Origin: JANELJ01 sp024511395
GTDB lineage: Bacteria; Pseudomonadota; Gammaproteobacteria; GRL18
Reading direction: 5' to 3'
Assembly: GCA_963681975.1 (NCBI GenBank)
Contig: OY820613.1
Coordinates: forward strand, 1-64,000
DNA: 64,000 nucleotides
Every line of letters begins with the position of its first letter. The stretch's first letter is position 1. A program made the position numbers and the translations under genes. This document shows positions 17,229 to 25,778 of this stretch, piece by piece. The notes beneath the pieces are model-generated. The model worked only from the letters and a program-made list of their open reading frames with translations, did not search any database and was not told the DNA's origin.

Positions 17229-17683
17229 TGCGTCACATCACTCAAGATGGCTTGGATATGATTAAGCGATTTGAAGGTTTCAGTCCAACCGTCTACATCT
17301 GTCCGGCTGGCTACCCTACCATTGGCTATGGCCATCTAATTCAGCGAGGGGAATATTTTGACTCAATTACTGAGGAGCAAGCCGAAGACTTGCTTCGTCT
17401 AGATGTTAAAGTTGCCGAGCAGGCTGTATTGCGCTTAATCAACGTGCCGATCAGCGATGGCCAGTTTGATGCTTTGGTCTCATTTACATACAACCTGGGG
17501 GCAGGGGCGCTACAACGATCCACTCTCCGGCGCAAGGTAAACCGTGAAGCCCATGAAGAGGTGCCAGCTCAGCTGGTGCGGTGGGTATGGGCGGGTGGGC
17601 GAAAACTCCCAGGATTAGTAGTTCGGCGATCTACAGAAACCCTAAAATACCAGCGGCAATCCTCGGAAAACGCTCCAGTATAA
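17228..17683 (+). CDS. Endolysin, phage lysozyme (GH24)
   Basis: This roughly 151-residue protein has the T4/P21-type lysozyme signature: MIKRFEGFSPTVYICPAGYPTIGYGH with the catalytic Glu in RFEGF and the later Asp/Thr in YPTIGYGH, then FDALVSFTYNLGAGALQRST and the terminal GLVVRRSTETLKY block. It cuts peptidoglycan at lysis. ATG 17228 overlaps the holin TGA; a GTG at 17225 is an alternative start. There is no signal peptide, so it depends on the holin. Confidence 0.9.
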   Translation: MRHITQDGLDMIKRFEGFSPTVYICPAGYPTIGYGHLIQRGEYFDSITEEQAEDLLRLDVKVAEQAVLRLINVPISDGQFDALVSFTYNLGAGALQRSTLRRKVNREAHEEVPAQLVRWVWAGGRKLPGLVVRRSTETLKYQRQSSENAPV

Positions 17684-17743
17684 CGGCAAAATAAGTTAAA
17701 ATATTAATATGTTAGGGCGTATGTTTTGGGAATATATCAAATA

Positions 17744-18865
17744 ATGGGGAAAATGAGCTACTTAGCGGAAAATGCGCTGAATGCGGTGTGCCCGTACTTC
17801 ACCATGTTTCCTTTGGAATACCCAATAAAAGTTCTAACAAAATTCAAGAAAGATAACCCTATCGTGATGGGCCCCTTTTGTGGCCGAGGTACGTCACTTT
17901 TTGCTGCGCGAAAAATGGGCATGGATGCTTGGGGGATTGATTCTTCACCTGTGGCGGTTGCAATTGCAAAGGCAAAGATGGCTAGCTGTCAGCCCCAAGA
18001 AGTTGTTGACTTGGCAGCTCAAATTCTGAGCTCAGAATCTGAGGTTGATGTCCCTAACTCGGCATTCTTTAGATGGGCATACCATAAGTCAACGTTAAAG
18101 AAGATTTGCCAAATACGTGAAGGATTGCTTGGTCTTGACTATGAAACTAATGCCTCTGTGATTTTGAGGGCTGTTTGTCTAGGCGCACTTCATGGGCCAC
18201 TGACAAAAACGGTTGAAACTGCGTCGTATTTTTCTAATCAGATGCCAAGGACATTTTCATCAAAGCCCGACTACTCGGTGAAATATTGGAAAGAAAGAAA
18301 TATGAAATCAAGAAAAGTCGATGTACTAGATGTAATTTCTAGGCGAGTACATAGGCTACATGGTTTGAGTGACCAGATTACCGGTTCTTTCGATCAAATA
18401 ACTCAAGGAGATTCCAGGTTGAACGAGTCATTCAAATCAGCACGAAATGACTTCACAACAATAATAACTTCACCGCCATATTATGGAATGAAAACTTATG
18501 TACAAGACCAGTGGTTAAGAAACTGGTTTCTCGGTGGTCCTGCATTTGTCGATTACAGTATAAATGATCAACTGGATCACGGAGATCAAAGCTCTTTTGC
18601 TGAGTCTTTAGGACGAGTATGGAAAAATATGGCTTCCTCAGAAGCAACCGATTTAAGAATGTTTGTCCGCTTTGGGATTATTCCTTCTGCTAAAGTTGAT
18701 GCAAAAATGCTATTTAATGAGTCTTTGGAATCTTCTGGTGTTTCTTGGCGAGTTATCTCTACACGACATGCGAAGAGTGCGAGTGAGGGTAAGAGGCAGG
18801 CTGGCCAAATGAAGTCGAACTCTCAAGCTGCCGTAGAGTTTGATTTTCATGTGCTAAGAACGTAG
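17744..18865 (+). CDS. DNA methyltransferase (N4-cytosine/N6-adenine type)
   Basis: This roughly 373-residue protein has AdoMet motif I-like GPFCGRGTSLFAARKMGMD near residue 45 followed by GIDSSPVAVAIAKAK, and far downstream a TSPPYYGMKTYVQDQWLRN segment whose SPPY is catalytic motif IV. Motif I before motif IV is the beta-like order. It may protect phage or host DNA, alone or with a lost nuclease. ATG 17744 is preferred to a TTG at 17726. AT content is higher than in the tail genes, which fits a cargo gene. Confidence 0.75.
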   Translation: MGKMSYLAENALNAVCPYFTMFPLEYPIKVLTKFKKDNPIVMGPFCGRGTSLFAARKMGMDAWGIDSSPVAVAIAKAKMASCQPQEVVDLAAQILSSESEVDVPNSAFFRWAYHKSTLKKICQIREGLLGLDYETNASVILRAVCLGALHGPLTKTVETASYFSNQMPRTFSSKPDYSVKYWKERNMKSRKVDVLDVISRRVHRLHGLSDQITGSFDQITQGDSRLNESFKSARNDFTTIITSPPYYGMKTYVQDQWLRNWFLGGPAFVDYSINDQLDHGDQSSFAESLGRVWKNMASSEATDLRMFVRFGIIPSAKVDAKMLFNESLESSGVSWRVISTRHAKSASEGKRQAGQMKSNSQAAVEFDFHVLRT

Positions 18866-18895
18866 TTACCCTAGTAGGTAACTACGTTCTTTTTT
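18857..18895 (+). terminator. Strong terminator overlapping the methyltransferase stop
   Basis: AGAACGTAGTTACC (18857-18870) and GGTAACTACGTTCT (18877-18890) form a perfect 14-bp stem with a 6-nt loop, followed by TTTTT. The methyltransferase stop codon lies within the left arm. It separates this gene from the leftward helicase gene. Confidence 0.88.
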
Positions 18896-18900
18896 GATAT

Positions 18901-20210
18901 CTAATGCCAGCGCAATTCGAACTCCCTATTGCCTGTACGGAGTGGTACGACATATCTTTGGTGTTCTGAACAGAATTCATCGATATAGGATTTCAGTGCT
19001 TTAGCTGATTGTGCAACTTTCTTATCGCTTGGCAAATGATAAGCCAGAGACTTTGGCATAACCATTATGCACTTCGCCATCGCACGTGATACCGCGACGT
19101 TAGTTCTTTCCAGCTGCATTAGAAATTCCTCTTCAGATTCAACGATATCAGAGTCGCCTACACCAAACGAAATGATAATTGTATGGCGTTGTCCACCCTG
19201 GAATCTTTCAACCGTGTCAACGGCTGAAAAAATCTTTTCTTGATCTGCAGTTGAGAATAGTTGCTTTAACTTAGAAACGATCAAGGCCTTTTGAGCTTTG
19301 TGTGGAGTTACTACTCCAACTATGGAATCGAAGAACTCATCCTCTGAAACAGGAGAATGAGTTGGAGTACTATCTCCACCATCTAGCGAATTGCTTGTGC
19401 AACAATATAAGTGCCATATCAAAGACACCACGATTTCGGCTTCTTCCGGGTTCGCCTGAGATGAGGCAATATCTTCATGTATGAGCGTTAATACAGCTTT
19501 GTTCGGATCCAATGCATCATCAATCAATTGCGAATAAACTATACCTGATGTCCGAGCAATATCTTTCGGGTTTTTCAGCAAATGTAGTTTCAACCCGGGA
19601 AAGTTCGAAGTTAATCCTTGTGGATAATCAAGGCTTCTTGCATAAGCCACGATATCTTCAGCGGACCGATAATTAACCAATAGCGGTAAAGGCTTAATAG
19701 TAAATCTTTTCAGCAAATAGGTTTGGATGCTTCCTACGAGATATTCAGCGCCGACTGGAGCATCTAAGCTTGTAATAGGTGGCATCTGCATATGGTCGCC
19801 AGCAACAACTAATTGAGCATTTTCTTTCAATACAGCTAAAGGCCGCAGAGCCAAAGTAACAGGTACTTGCGAGCTTTCATCAATGACCACCAGATCAAAC
19901 AGTGGTGATATGTTTTGAGAGTAGCCCAATAATGTCGTCATTGAGGGAATGGCATGTGACGCAGTAGCTACAATGGTTATTGAGTTAGGGTCCCCCATAC
20001 TTGTGTGAAAATCTGAATAAAGCGGATCTTGCTCAGTGAACCTAAGTGAGCCACCATGTATATTTGAAGCTGAAGAAGTAAAGATGGTTGGTTCTCTTGA
20101 CCTGGAAAATCCGTTGAAAATATCAATATTCAGTGTTGAATCGCTTTCTAGACTTTTAATTGTCCGCTCTAGTAGCTCTTGTACAGCCCTATAGTTAGGA
20201 CCAGTAATTA
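18901..20210 (-). pseudogene. Superfamily 1 (DNA2/NAM7-type) helicase, C-terminal part
   Basis: This leftward fragment, open to the insertion-sequence junction at 20210, carries helicase motif II-like LFDLVVIDESSQVPVTLAL, motif III VVAGDHMQMPPIT, motif IV/V-like LLVNYRSAEDIV and VDTVERFQGGQRHTIIISF, and motif VI NVAVSRAM. The family unwinds nucleic acid using ATP. The N-terminal part lies beyond the insertion at 21709-22442. Removing the insertion and one TAATTA copy restores K-I-L-I-T-G-P-N-Y across the join. It is now split and inactive. Confidence 0.85.
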
Positions 20211-21714
20211 GTTCAACCTGAATAATACCGTTTTAAGCCTGACCTCAAGCCAGGTTTAAAGCAGCAGATTGCTCCGGTTTGATAAAACACCCCATCAAAC
20301 CGGAAATAATTTTGAGCCACAAAAGCCGGAGCTTATTGAGGATCTTTCTTAAGTTATGACCAGCGGCTACCATAACCACATTAATGGCATCACCGACTGC
20401 ACCTTTCAGATAGCAGCGGTCTAAACGGCCATCGTTTTTCATATGACCAATTTCAGGCTCAATCGCACTGCGCCGTTTTAATGCCTTTTTAATACTTCGG
20501 GTAACGCCTCGTTTCTGACCTGAGATAAAAACTTTCGTGTCTTTTACTTCATGTCCACGATAACCCCGGTCAACAAAGCACTGTTCCGGTTGTACTGCTG
20601 TAAACTGTTTTATCTGCTCCAGTTGTGGTAACAAGGTATGTCCATCATAAGGATTTCCTGGACAACTTTGAGCCCCAATAACAAAGCCTTCCTTGTTGGT
20701 CACAGCGATACTGGCTTTAACCCCAAATTCATAAGGCTTATGAGCTTTGCCTTTACTGACACACTCGACTTCCGGGGCGTGTAAACTGTAAAGCTTGTTC
20801 TTACTGTGCTGCTCCTGCTCTATCAGTTTCTGTGCCTGTTCCAGAACCACTTCAAACAGTGACTGAATATCAACAGAATAATTGGGCAGTTGTCGTTCAA
20901 TATCCCTTTTAACGCGACCTAAACGGGATTTCAGTTTATTATTCATTTTCTTCATGCGTTTAAACTGTTTTGCATGAGCATAACGACTGGCCATTAATAC
21001 ATATTGAGGTCCAATCCGATTATAATTCTGGCGCAGTTTAATACCGTGCTCTTTGGACAGTTTAACCAGGTTTTCTCTGGCTTTGTTCAGGAGCTTTGAA
21101 TCGGTTGGAAAAGCGATGTTCTTTTCCTGTACGGTAGTATCTACCGTGACTTTCTTTAAACTGCCTGGCTTTATGGTTTTACTCTTTAGTCCGGCCTTAA
21201 TGGTTTCAATCAGTAATTTTTCACTGCCTGACTTACCCAGCCGGTTACGCCATTTGGTCATGGTCGTAGGGTGTATAGGCATCTTATGCTGAAAGTATTC
21301 TTCTCCACAAAAACATTGCCAGTACGGATTTTCTGTCCAGCTTTTTACGACCTGTTCATCCGATAAATCATGCAGATGTTTCAGGTAATGCAATCCTGCA
21401 ATCAGGCGAGTGCGTATAGCAGGAGCGCCTTTAGTGGATATAAACAGGGCTCCCCATTCTTTATCAAGACTTTCCCAGTTTATGTGTTTTGATAACTTAA
21501 TCAACTCATGATTTAAGTCCAGCATGTTTTCAAGACGCATCCTGAACAGGTCTTCCTGAGGTATTTTTGGCTGTTTCTTTGGCTTCATTCTGGTATGGAA
21601 ATTTGCAAGGTAATAAGGCTTATTTTACCAAAAACTTGCAAATTTAACACCCATAATCAAGCAATATTTCTTTATAAATCAATGCTATATGTTTTATTCA
21701 GGGTGGACTAATTA
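20205..21714 (-). mobile_element. Insertion sequence of the IS5/IS1182 superfamily, with TAATTA target duplication
   Basis: The element body is 20211-21708 (1498 bp). Its ends are imperfect inverted repeats: GTTCAACCTGAATAATACC on the left and GTCCACCCTGAATAAAACA as the complement of the right. Direct repeats TAATTA flank it at 20205-20210 and 21709-21714. It carries one transposase gene and splits the helicase reading frame cleanly, so it is a simple insertion later than the helicase. Confidence 0.88.
20245..21588 (-). CDS. Transposase, DDE type (IS5/IS1182-like)
   Basis: The 447-residue protein has an N-terminal DUF772-like domain (RTRLIAGLHYLKHLHDLSDE, then NPYWQCFCGEEYF) and a DDE domain: VTVDTTVQEKNI with the first Asp, ECFVDRGYRGHE-like CFVDRGYRGH with the second, and IEPEIGHMKNDGRLDRCYLKG with the catalytic Glu. 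It is full length. It catalyses cut-and-paste movement of the 1.5-kb element. No stop or frameshift is present, so it could still be active. Confidence 0.88.
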   Translation of the reverse strand: MKPKKQPKIPQEDLFRMRLENMLDLNHELIKLSKHINWESLDKEWGALFISTKGAPAIRTRLIAGLHYLKHLHDLSDEQVVKSWTENPYWQCFCGEEYFQHKMPIHPTTMTKWRNRLGKSGSEKLLIETIKAGLKSKTIKPGSLKKVTVDTTVQEKNIAFPTDSKLLNKARENLVKLSKEHGIKLRQNYNRIGPQYVLMASRYAHAKQFKRMKKMNNKLKSRLGRVKRDIERQLPNYSVDIQSLFEVVLEQAQKLIEQEQHSKNKLYSLHAPEVECVSKGKAHKPYEFGVKASIAVTNKEGFVIGAQSCPGNPYDGHTLLPQLEQIKQFTAVQPEQCFVDRGYRGHEVKDTKVFISGQKRGVTRSIKKALKRRSAIEPEIGHMKNDGRLDRCYLKGAVGDAINVVMVAAGHNLRKILNKLRLLWLKIISGLMGCFIKPEQSAALNLA

Positions 21715-22442
21715 AGATTTTTCTACCATGTTGGTTATTTGATGCTTCACTGACTAGTGCGTGAATAAATACAGAAAGTGTATCAGTTTTACCAGTACCA
21801 GGTGGTCCCCAAATTATGCCTAGTTGGCTTCGGGAGCACCCTTTAATAGCATCTATTTGGCTTTTGTTTAATGGATGCCTGCTCAAGCTGTTTGCTTTGG
21901 CAGCAATAGAGTTTACTTCGGTTCGATTTCTTACTGATATCTTAACAAGTTTGTTGGCTTCCCATAAGATCATGGATGCTGGGGTTTTTGGGTCAGTCCC
22001 AGCAACTCGTTTTGTTACTCGTTTTCCCATTGCTAATATTGCATTCTTATCGGCTTTTGCGTTTGATGGATTGCCGATTTCTTCAAGAATATCGATTGTG
22101 TTTTTTGAGTCATCATAAGGCGAGGACTCCATGAGGAAAACAGCTTGAGAGCAATTCCTAATTGGTAATGAACGCATAGCTTCTTCAAAAAGATTCGCCT
22201 TAGAATTTCTCCACGTACTAAATCTGACCTCAGCTAATCTATTTATCCGGTCAAATTTAATTAAATGTGCTGAAATAAATATATGAGTTGGCTCTCTTAA
22301 CTGGTCTGCGTTGGGATAAGGGTTACCAATTTGAATTCCGAGTGAGTAACCATTTTGAATTGGAAAGCCTGGGCTGGACATTGAGCCCAATGTAAGGAAA
22401 CTATTCCCTTCCTCAATTTTGGCCTCTGTAGAGTCCGGTAGG
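21709..22442 (-). pseudogene. Superfamily 1 helicase, N-terminal part (truncated by IS3)
   Basis: This is the upstream part of the same leftward helicase. It carries the Walker A motif LGIIWGPPGTGKTDTLSVF near its end and a family-typical SRHPLNKSQIDAIKG segment just before. The frame is open right to the IS3 terminus at 22442 without a credible start, so the true 5' end has been removed. The gene is therefore broken twice: split by the 1.5-kb element and beheaded at the IS3 side. Confidence 0.8.
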
Positions 22443-22557
22443 TGTCAAGCAAGTTGTCGCCTTTTCTTAAAATATTCTTCACATAAACCATTCGAATCAC
22501 AAGAGCAGGGCTTTGCCCTCTGGGACGATAAAGCCGTCCCATTCACCCAAGGTATTT

Positions 22558-23742
22558 TCACAACGGTAATGTTGCTGTTACAATGTATTCACGGTACAGG
22601 CTGAGGAGCCGATGACCGTCAACGGTAATGAGCGGTTTATGCCGCTTGTTTTCTTTTTCACTTTTTCTGTCTGCATCTGTTTCATTTACCGGGTTCAATC
22701 TGACTATATTATCATGAGTCCAGTCCCTGGTTTTTCCTGACCATCGCTCAGGGTTCTTTCTTTTTGAATCTTCGTATAGCTTTTCTCTTTGCCTCAGAAT
22801 AGCCACATCCTGTCCTGTATGTCTTTGTTCGGGAGTCACGTATTTTAATGCACTGTGACGGTGTTTTGTATTATACCAATGAGCGAACCTTTGTACCCAT
22901 TGTCGTGCGGCTTCCAGACTATCAAATGGCCTGGTGGGATACACCGGTGTATATTTTAACGTTTTAAATAAAGCCTCAGAGTAAGGATTATCATTGCTGA
23001 CCGATGGCCGGCTGAATGAGGGCACAACACCCGGTTTCTGCATGGTAGCCAGCATGGTTGCGCCTTTCATAGGACTGCCATTATCAGAATGCAGGATAAG
23101 CTCCTGACCGCTCTGTATTTGCTCAGAAAGCTTTATTTTGCATAATATATCAGCTGCCAGCTCAGAGGATTCATTTTCATGGACTTCCCAGCCCACTATC
23201 TTTCTGCTAAAAATATCCATAAAAAGATACAGGTAGAAAAAGCAGCCTTTCACGGTTGAGTGGAGATAGGTAATATCCCATGACCACACCTGATTTGGGC
23301 CTGTAGCAGTGCAGGCCTCAGGTTTGGCCGGTTTCTTGCCCGGGGCTGAAGAGCGACCCCGATGTTGCAACTGGCCGGCCTCACGCAAGACTCTGTAAAA
23401 GCTGCTCTCCGATGCAATATATTCACCTTCATCAGCCAGCATCGGTACAATCTGTTTAGGCGGCAGGCTACGATACTTCTCCTGATTGCAAACCTCCAGG
23501 ATTGATGATTTTTCTTCCTCCGTCAGCTTGTTGGGCGGTGAAGTTTTTCTGTTGCCACGTTGGTCTTTTGCCTCTGTATTGTTTTCCCAGCGCTGTAAAG
23601 TCCGTAGTGATATACCGGTTAGTTCACAGGCTTTGCGTTTTCTGGCACCATTGGTACAGGCTTCTGTGATGAGTGTTATGGCCATCTGACGTTCCTCAGA
23701 AGAAATCAGTCTTCCTCGGTTTCCCCCCAGATGGCCTGGCAC
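22558..23742 (-). CDS. IS3 transposase OrfB (rve DDE integrase core)
   Basis: The frame encodes an N-terminal HTH region (ACELTGISLRTLQRWEN) and the rve core: VWSWDITYLHSTVKG with the first Asp, ILHSDNGSPMKG with the second, and NDNPYSEALFKTLKY with the Glu. The first residues are reached by -1 slippage from OrfA at AAAAAAG (complement of 23742-23748) rather than from a separate start. The frame is intact to TGA near 22558. Confidence 0.88.
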   Translation of the reverse strand: MPGHLGGNRGRLISSEERQMAITLITEACTNGARKRKACELTGISLRTLQRWENNTEAKDQRGNRKTSPPNKLTEEEKSSILEVCNQEKYRSLPPKQIVPMLADEGEYIASESSFYRVLREAGQLQHRGRSSAPGKKPAKPEACTATGPNQVWSWDITYLHSTVKGCFFYLYLFMDIFSRKIVGWEVHENESSELAADILCKIKLSEQIQSGQELILHSDNGSPMKGATMLATMQKPGVVPSFSRPSVSNDNPYSEALFKTLKYTPVYPTRPFDSLEAARQWVQRFAHWYNTKHRHSALKYVTPEQRHTGQDVAILRQREKLYEDSKRKNPERWSGKTRDWTHDNIVRLNPVNETDADRKSEKENKRHKPLITVDGHRLLSLYREYIVTATLPL

Positions 23743-24203
23743 TTTTTTGACAGTACCAATAAAGCGGCTGTTTCAGCTAGTGCTATTTCTTTGCGCTTTA
23801 GCTCTGACTCTAATCGTTTGATTTTCTTCTGATCTTTTTTATGGTCACGGTTATTTTGTTTGACTGCCTGAGGCTGCTTCTGAAACCCCGTCAGGGCAGC
23901 CTGCTTCCATTGTTCTATCTGCTCGGCATAAAGTCCCCTGGAACGACAATACTCACCCAGCTCTGCTTCATTAAGAGGCATCGTTTCTACAATCACGGCC
24001 AGCTTGTCTCCTGCTGACCAGTTTTCCGGGTTACTGCTGTCTGCCGGCACGGCTATTCCTTTTTCGTTATATTCTTTTCTCCATTTATAAAGAGTGACAT
24101 CACTTACACCAGTCTCTTTAACTAAGTGTGGGACGGATACCGCATTTGGTGGCATCATCTTTTGGATTATGGAGTCTTTAAATTCTTGTGGATAACGTCG
24201 CAT
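23706..24203 (-). CDS. IS3 transposase OrfA (HTH)
   Basis: The 165-residue protein has the OrfA pattern: RRYPQEFKDSIIQKM, VPHLVKETGVSDVTLYKWR (helix-turn-helix) and a C-terminal coiled leucine-zipper region (KKIKRLESELKRKEIALAE). It overlaps OrfB and contains the AAAAAAG slippery sequence, so an OrfAB fusion transposase is expected. It binds the element ends. Confidence 0.85.
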   Translation of the reverse strand: MRRYPQEFKDSIIQKMMPPNAVSVPHLVKETGVSDVTLYKWRKEYNEKGIAVPADSSNPENWSAGDKLAVIVETMPLNEAELGEYCRSRGLYAEQIEQWKQAALTGFQKQPQAVKQNNRDHKKDQKKIKRLESELKRKEIALAETAALLVLSKKCQAIWGETEED

Positions 24204-24270
24204 GTTTATTTCTCTCTGCGCCCCATTATGGTTATTTTACTTACAATTGGAGGCGACATCTATCCTGACA

Positions 24271-24915
24271 CATGGGGCATATGCACTAACAGTGCATAAA
24301 GCACAGGGCAGTGATTTTGAAACAGTTTATTTAATTATCCCCCAGTCTGCAAACACTTTAACTCGCGAACTGATTTATACCGGATTAACAAGATTTAGAA
24401 AAAATCTAGTCTTGTTGGTCCAAAATGATATTCAACCTCTATTACGACTCAGGCAAGCAGGAAACTCTGATGTAGAGAACCGAAACTCCTTTATTTTTAA
24501 TCTAATGATGCGTTCAGGTGACCAACAAAAACTATTTGCAGAAAACCTAATTCATCGAGCCAAAAATGGAGAAGCAATGCGCTCAAAGAGTGAAGTAATT
24601 GTTGCCAATATTCTTCTAGATTTGAATTTAAATCCAAGATATGAAGAACCACTTTATGCAAAAGATAGCGATTCAGATTTTCGCTTGCCTGATTTCACTG
24701 TTAGCTATGAAGGTGATACTTTTTATTGGGAGCACTTGGGAATGCTAACCTTACCTTCCTATCGAGAATCATGGAATCGAAAAAAGCAGTGGTACAAAGA
24801 TAATGGCTATTGGGACCAGGTTATTACATCTGAAGATAAATCAGACGGTGGCATTGATGCTGAACTCATAACATCAATCGCCAAACAGAAAATACTACTG
24901 GAAGATGAAGATTGA
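24271..24915 (+). pseudogene. Helicase-nuclease C-terminal fragment beheaded by IS3
   Basis: The frame is open from the IS3 edge. It starts with helicase motif VI-like AYALTVHKAQGSDFETVYL (UvrD_C_2/RecD type) and LTRELIYTGLTRFRKNLVLL. A C-terminal nuclease-like domain follows: AMRSKSEVIVANILLDLNL, then DFRLPDFTVSYEGDTFYWEHLGM with D and E-x-H residues of a PD-(D/E)XK-like fold. The N-terminal ATPase part is missing. Such helicase-nucleases often occur in defence islands; here it is dead. Confidence 0.8.
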
Positions 24916-25071
24916 CTCCAAGCACAATAGGTTCGCATCACTGTAAAAAGAAACAACTGACCAGAAACTTCCCTCAGCATCCCTCATGAGCCATTAATTA
25001 CCTTATGGCTCAATTGCCACTCTTATCCGAGAATGTTCAACAGTGTTTTGAACAATCGTAGTGGTAAGCAG

Positions 25072-25290
25072 ATGCAAAAATCAAATCCTTTATCTCCAGA
25101 ACGCATGACGCCAAGTCAGCGTATCGCCGAAGTAGCAAACATCATAGCTCAAGGCATTATTCGGCTTCATAAGCCAAACCCAAACGACACACAATTCTCG
25201 GACTCAGATAGCGATATTTCACTTGCTATTCCTGCCTACCGAAGCGTTCATAGTGAAACAGAGAACGTAAATACTATGGAGGAAAAATGA
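25072..25290 (+). CDS. Small first gene of serine recombinase cassette 1
   Basis: This roughly 72-residue protein (ATG 25072; ATG 25033 also possible) contains LSPERMTPSQRIAEVANIIA followed by GIIRL, and a variable acidic tail. It overlaps the DUF2924 gene by ATGA. A similarly placed gene at 34920 has EQRLDAIAAILAIAAIR, suggesting the same small family. I do not know its role; the conserved helix and position imply a cassette component. Confidence 0.6.
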   Translation: MQKSNPLSPERMTPSQRIAEVANIIAQGIIRLHKPNPNDTQFSDSDSDISLAIPAYRSVHSETENVNTMEEK

Positions 25291-25778
25291 GTTCATCAAT
25301 CGTTTTCAAGCCCTCACCATCGGTTGTGGCACAGATCACACAATTACCTGATTTGACCATGGATGAGATTAAAGCATTATGGCGACGACTTTATCGAAAA
25401 GATCCCCCGACCCACATTCGATCATTTTTAGAAAAGCGACTTGCATATCGTCTTCAAGAACTTGAGTTCAAACGTACTCATCAAAACTTTGCTGAAAAAA
25501 ATGAGCGCCGTATTCAGGCCATATTAAACACAGGTAAAAAACCATTAAGAGATCGATATACACAACCGGTTCCGGGGACTGTATTGACCCGGTTATATCA
25601 AGACAATGAGTATAGAGTGACAGTTACTCACGATAATCAATTCGAGTTTGAAGGAAGAATCTACAAAAGTCTCTCAGTCATTGCACGTGAAATTACCGGT
25701 ACGCGCTGGTCAGGGCCATTATTTTTCGGCCTTAGAAAAATAAACTATGAGAAGAAAAACAAACGGAGTAAAAAATAA
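25287..25778 (+). CDS. DUF2924 protein, recombinase-associated
   Basis: The 163-residue basic protein matches DUF2924: TMDEIKALWRRLYRKDPPTH, FLEKRLAYRLQELEFK, a PGTVLTRLYQDNEYRVTV strand region and the C-terminal FEGRIYKSLSVIAREITGTRW-type block with GPLFFGL. The family is nearly always next to serine recombinases and may help them bind DNA. It shares a base with the recombinase start. A diverged copy is at 35198-35710. Confidence 0.8.
   Translation: MSSSIVFKPSPSVVAQITQLPDLTMDEIKALWRRLYRKDPPTHIRSFLEKRLAYRLQELEFKRTHQNFAEKNERRIQAILNTGKKPLRDRYTQPVPGTVLTRLYQDNEYRVTVTHDNQFEFEGRIYKSLSVIAREITGTRWSGPLFFGLRKINYEKKNKRSKK

Larger units (their letters stand above)
22443..24270 (-). mobile_element. IS3-family insertion sequence, no target duplication
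   Basis: The element begins TGTCAAGCAAGTTGTCGCCT at 22443 and ends AGGCGACATCTATCCTGACA at 24270; these are imperfect inverted repeats with TG...CA termini. It has overlapping orfA and orfB on the minus strand. The bases flanking it (TAGG on the left, CATG on the right) do not match. The left flank is a leftward helicase and the right flank a rightward helicase, so DNA has been lost or rearranged at this element. Confidence 0.88.

Noticed and set aside
17744..24915. Intact restriction-modification, BREX or DISARM system
   Set aside because: Only a methyltransferase and broken helicase pieces are present; no complete nuclease, PglZ-, BrxC- or PLD-type gene is seen.
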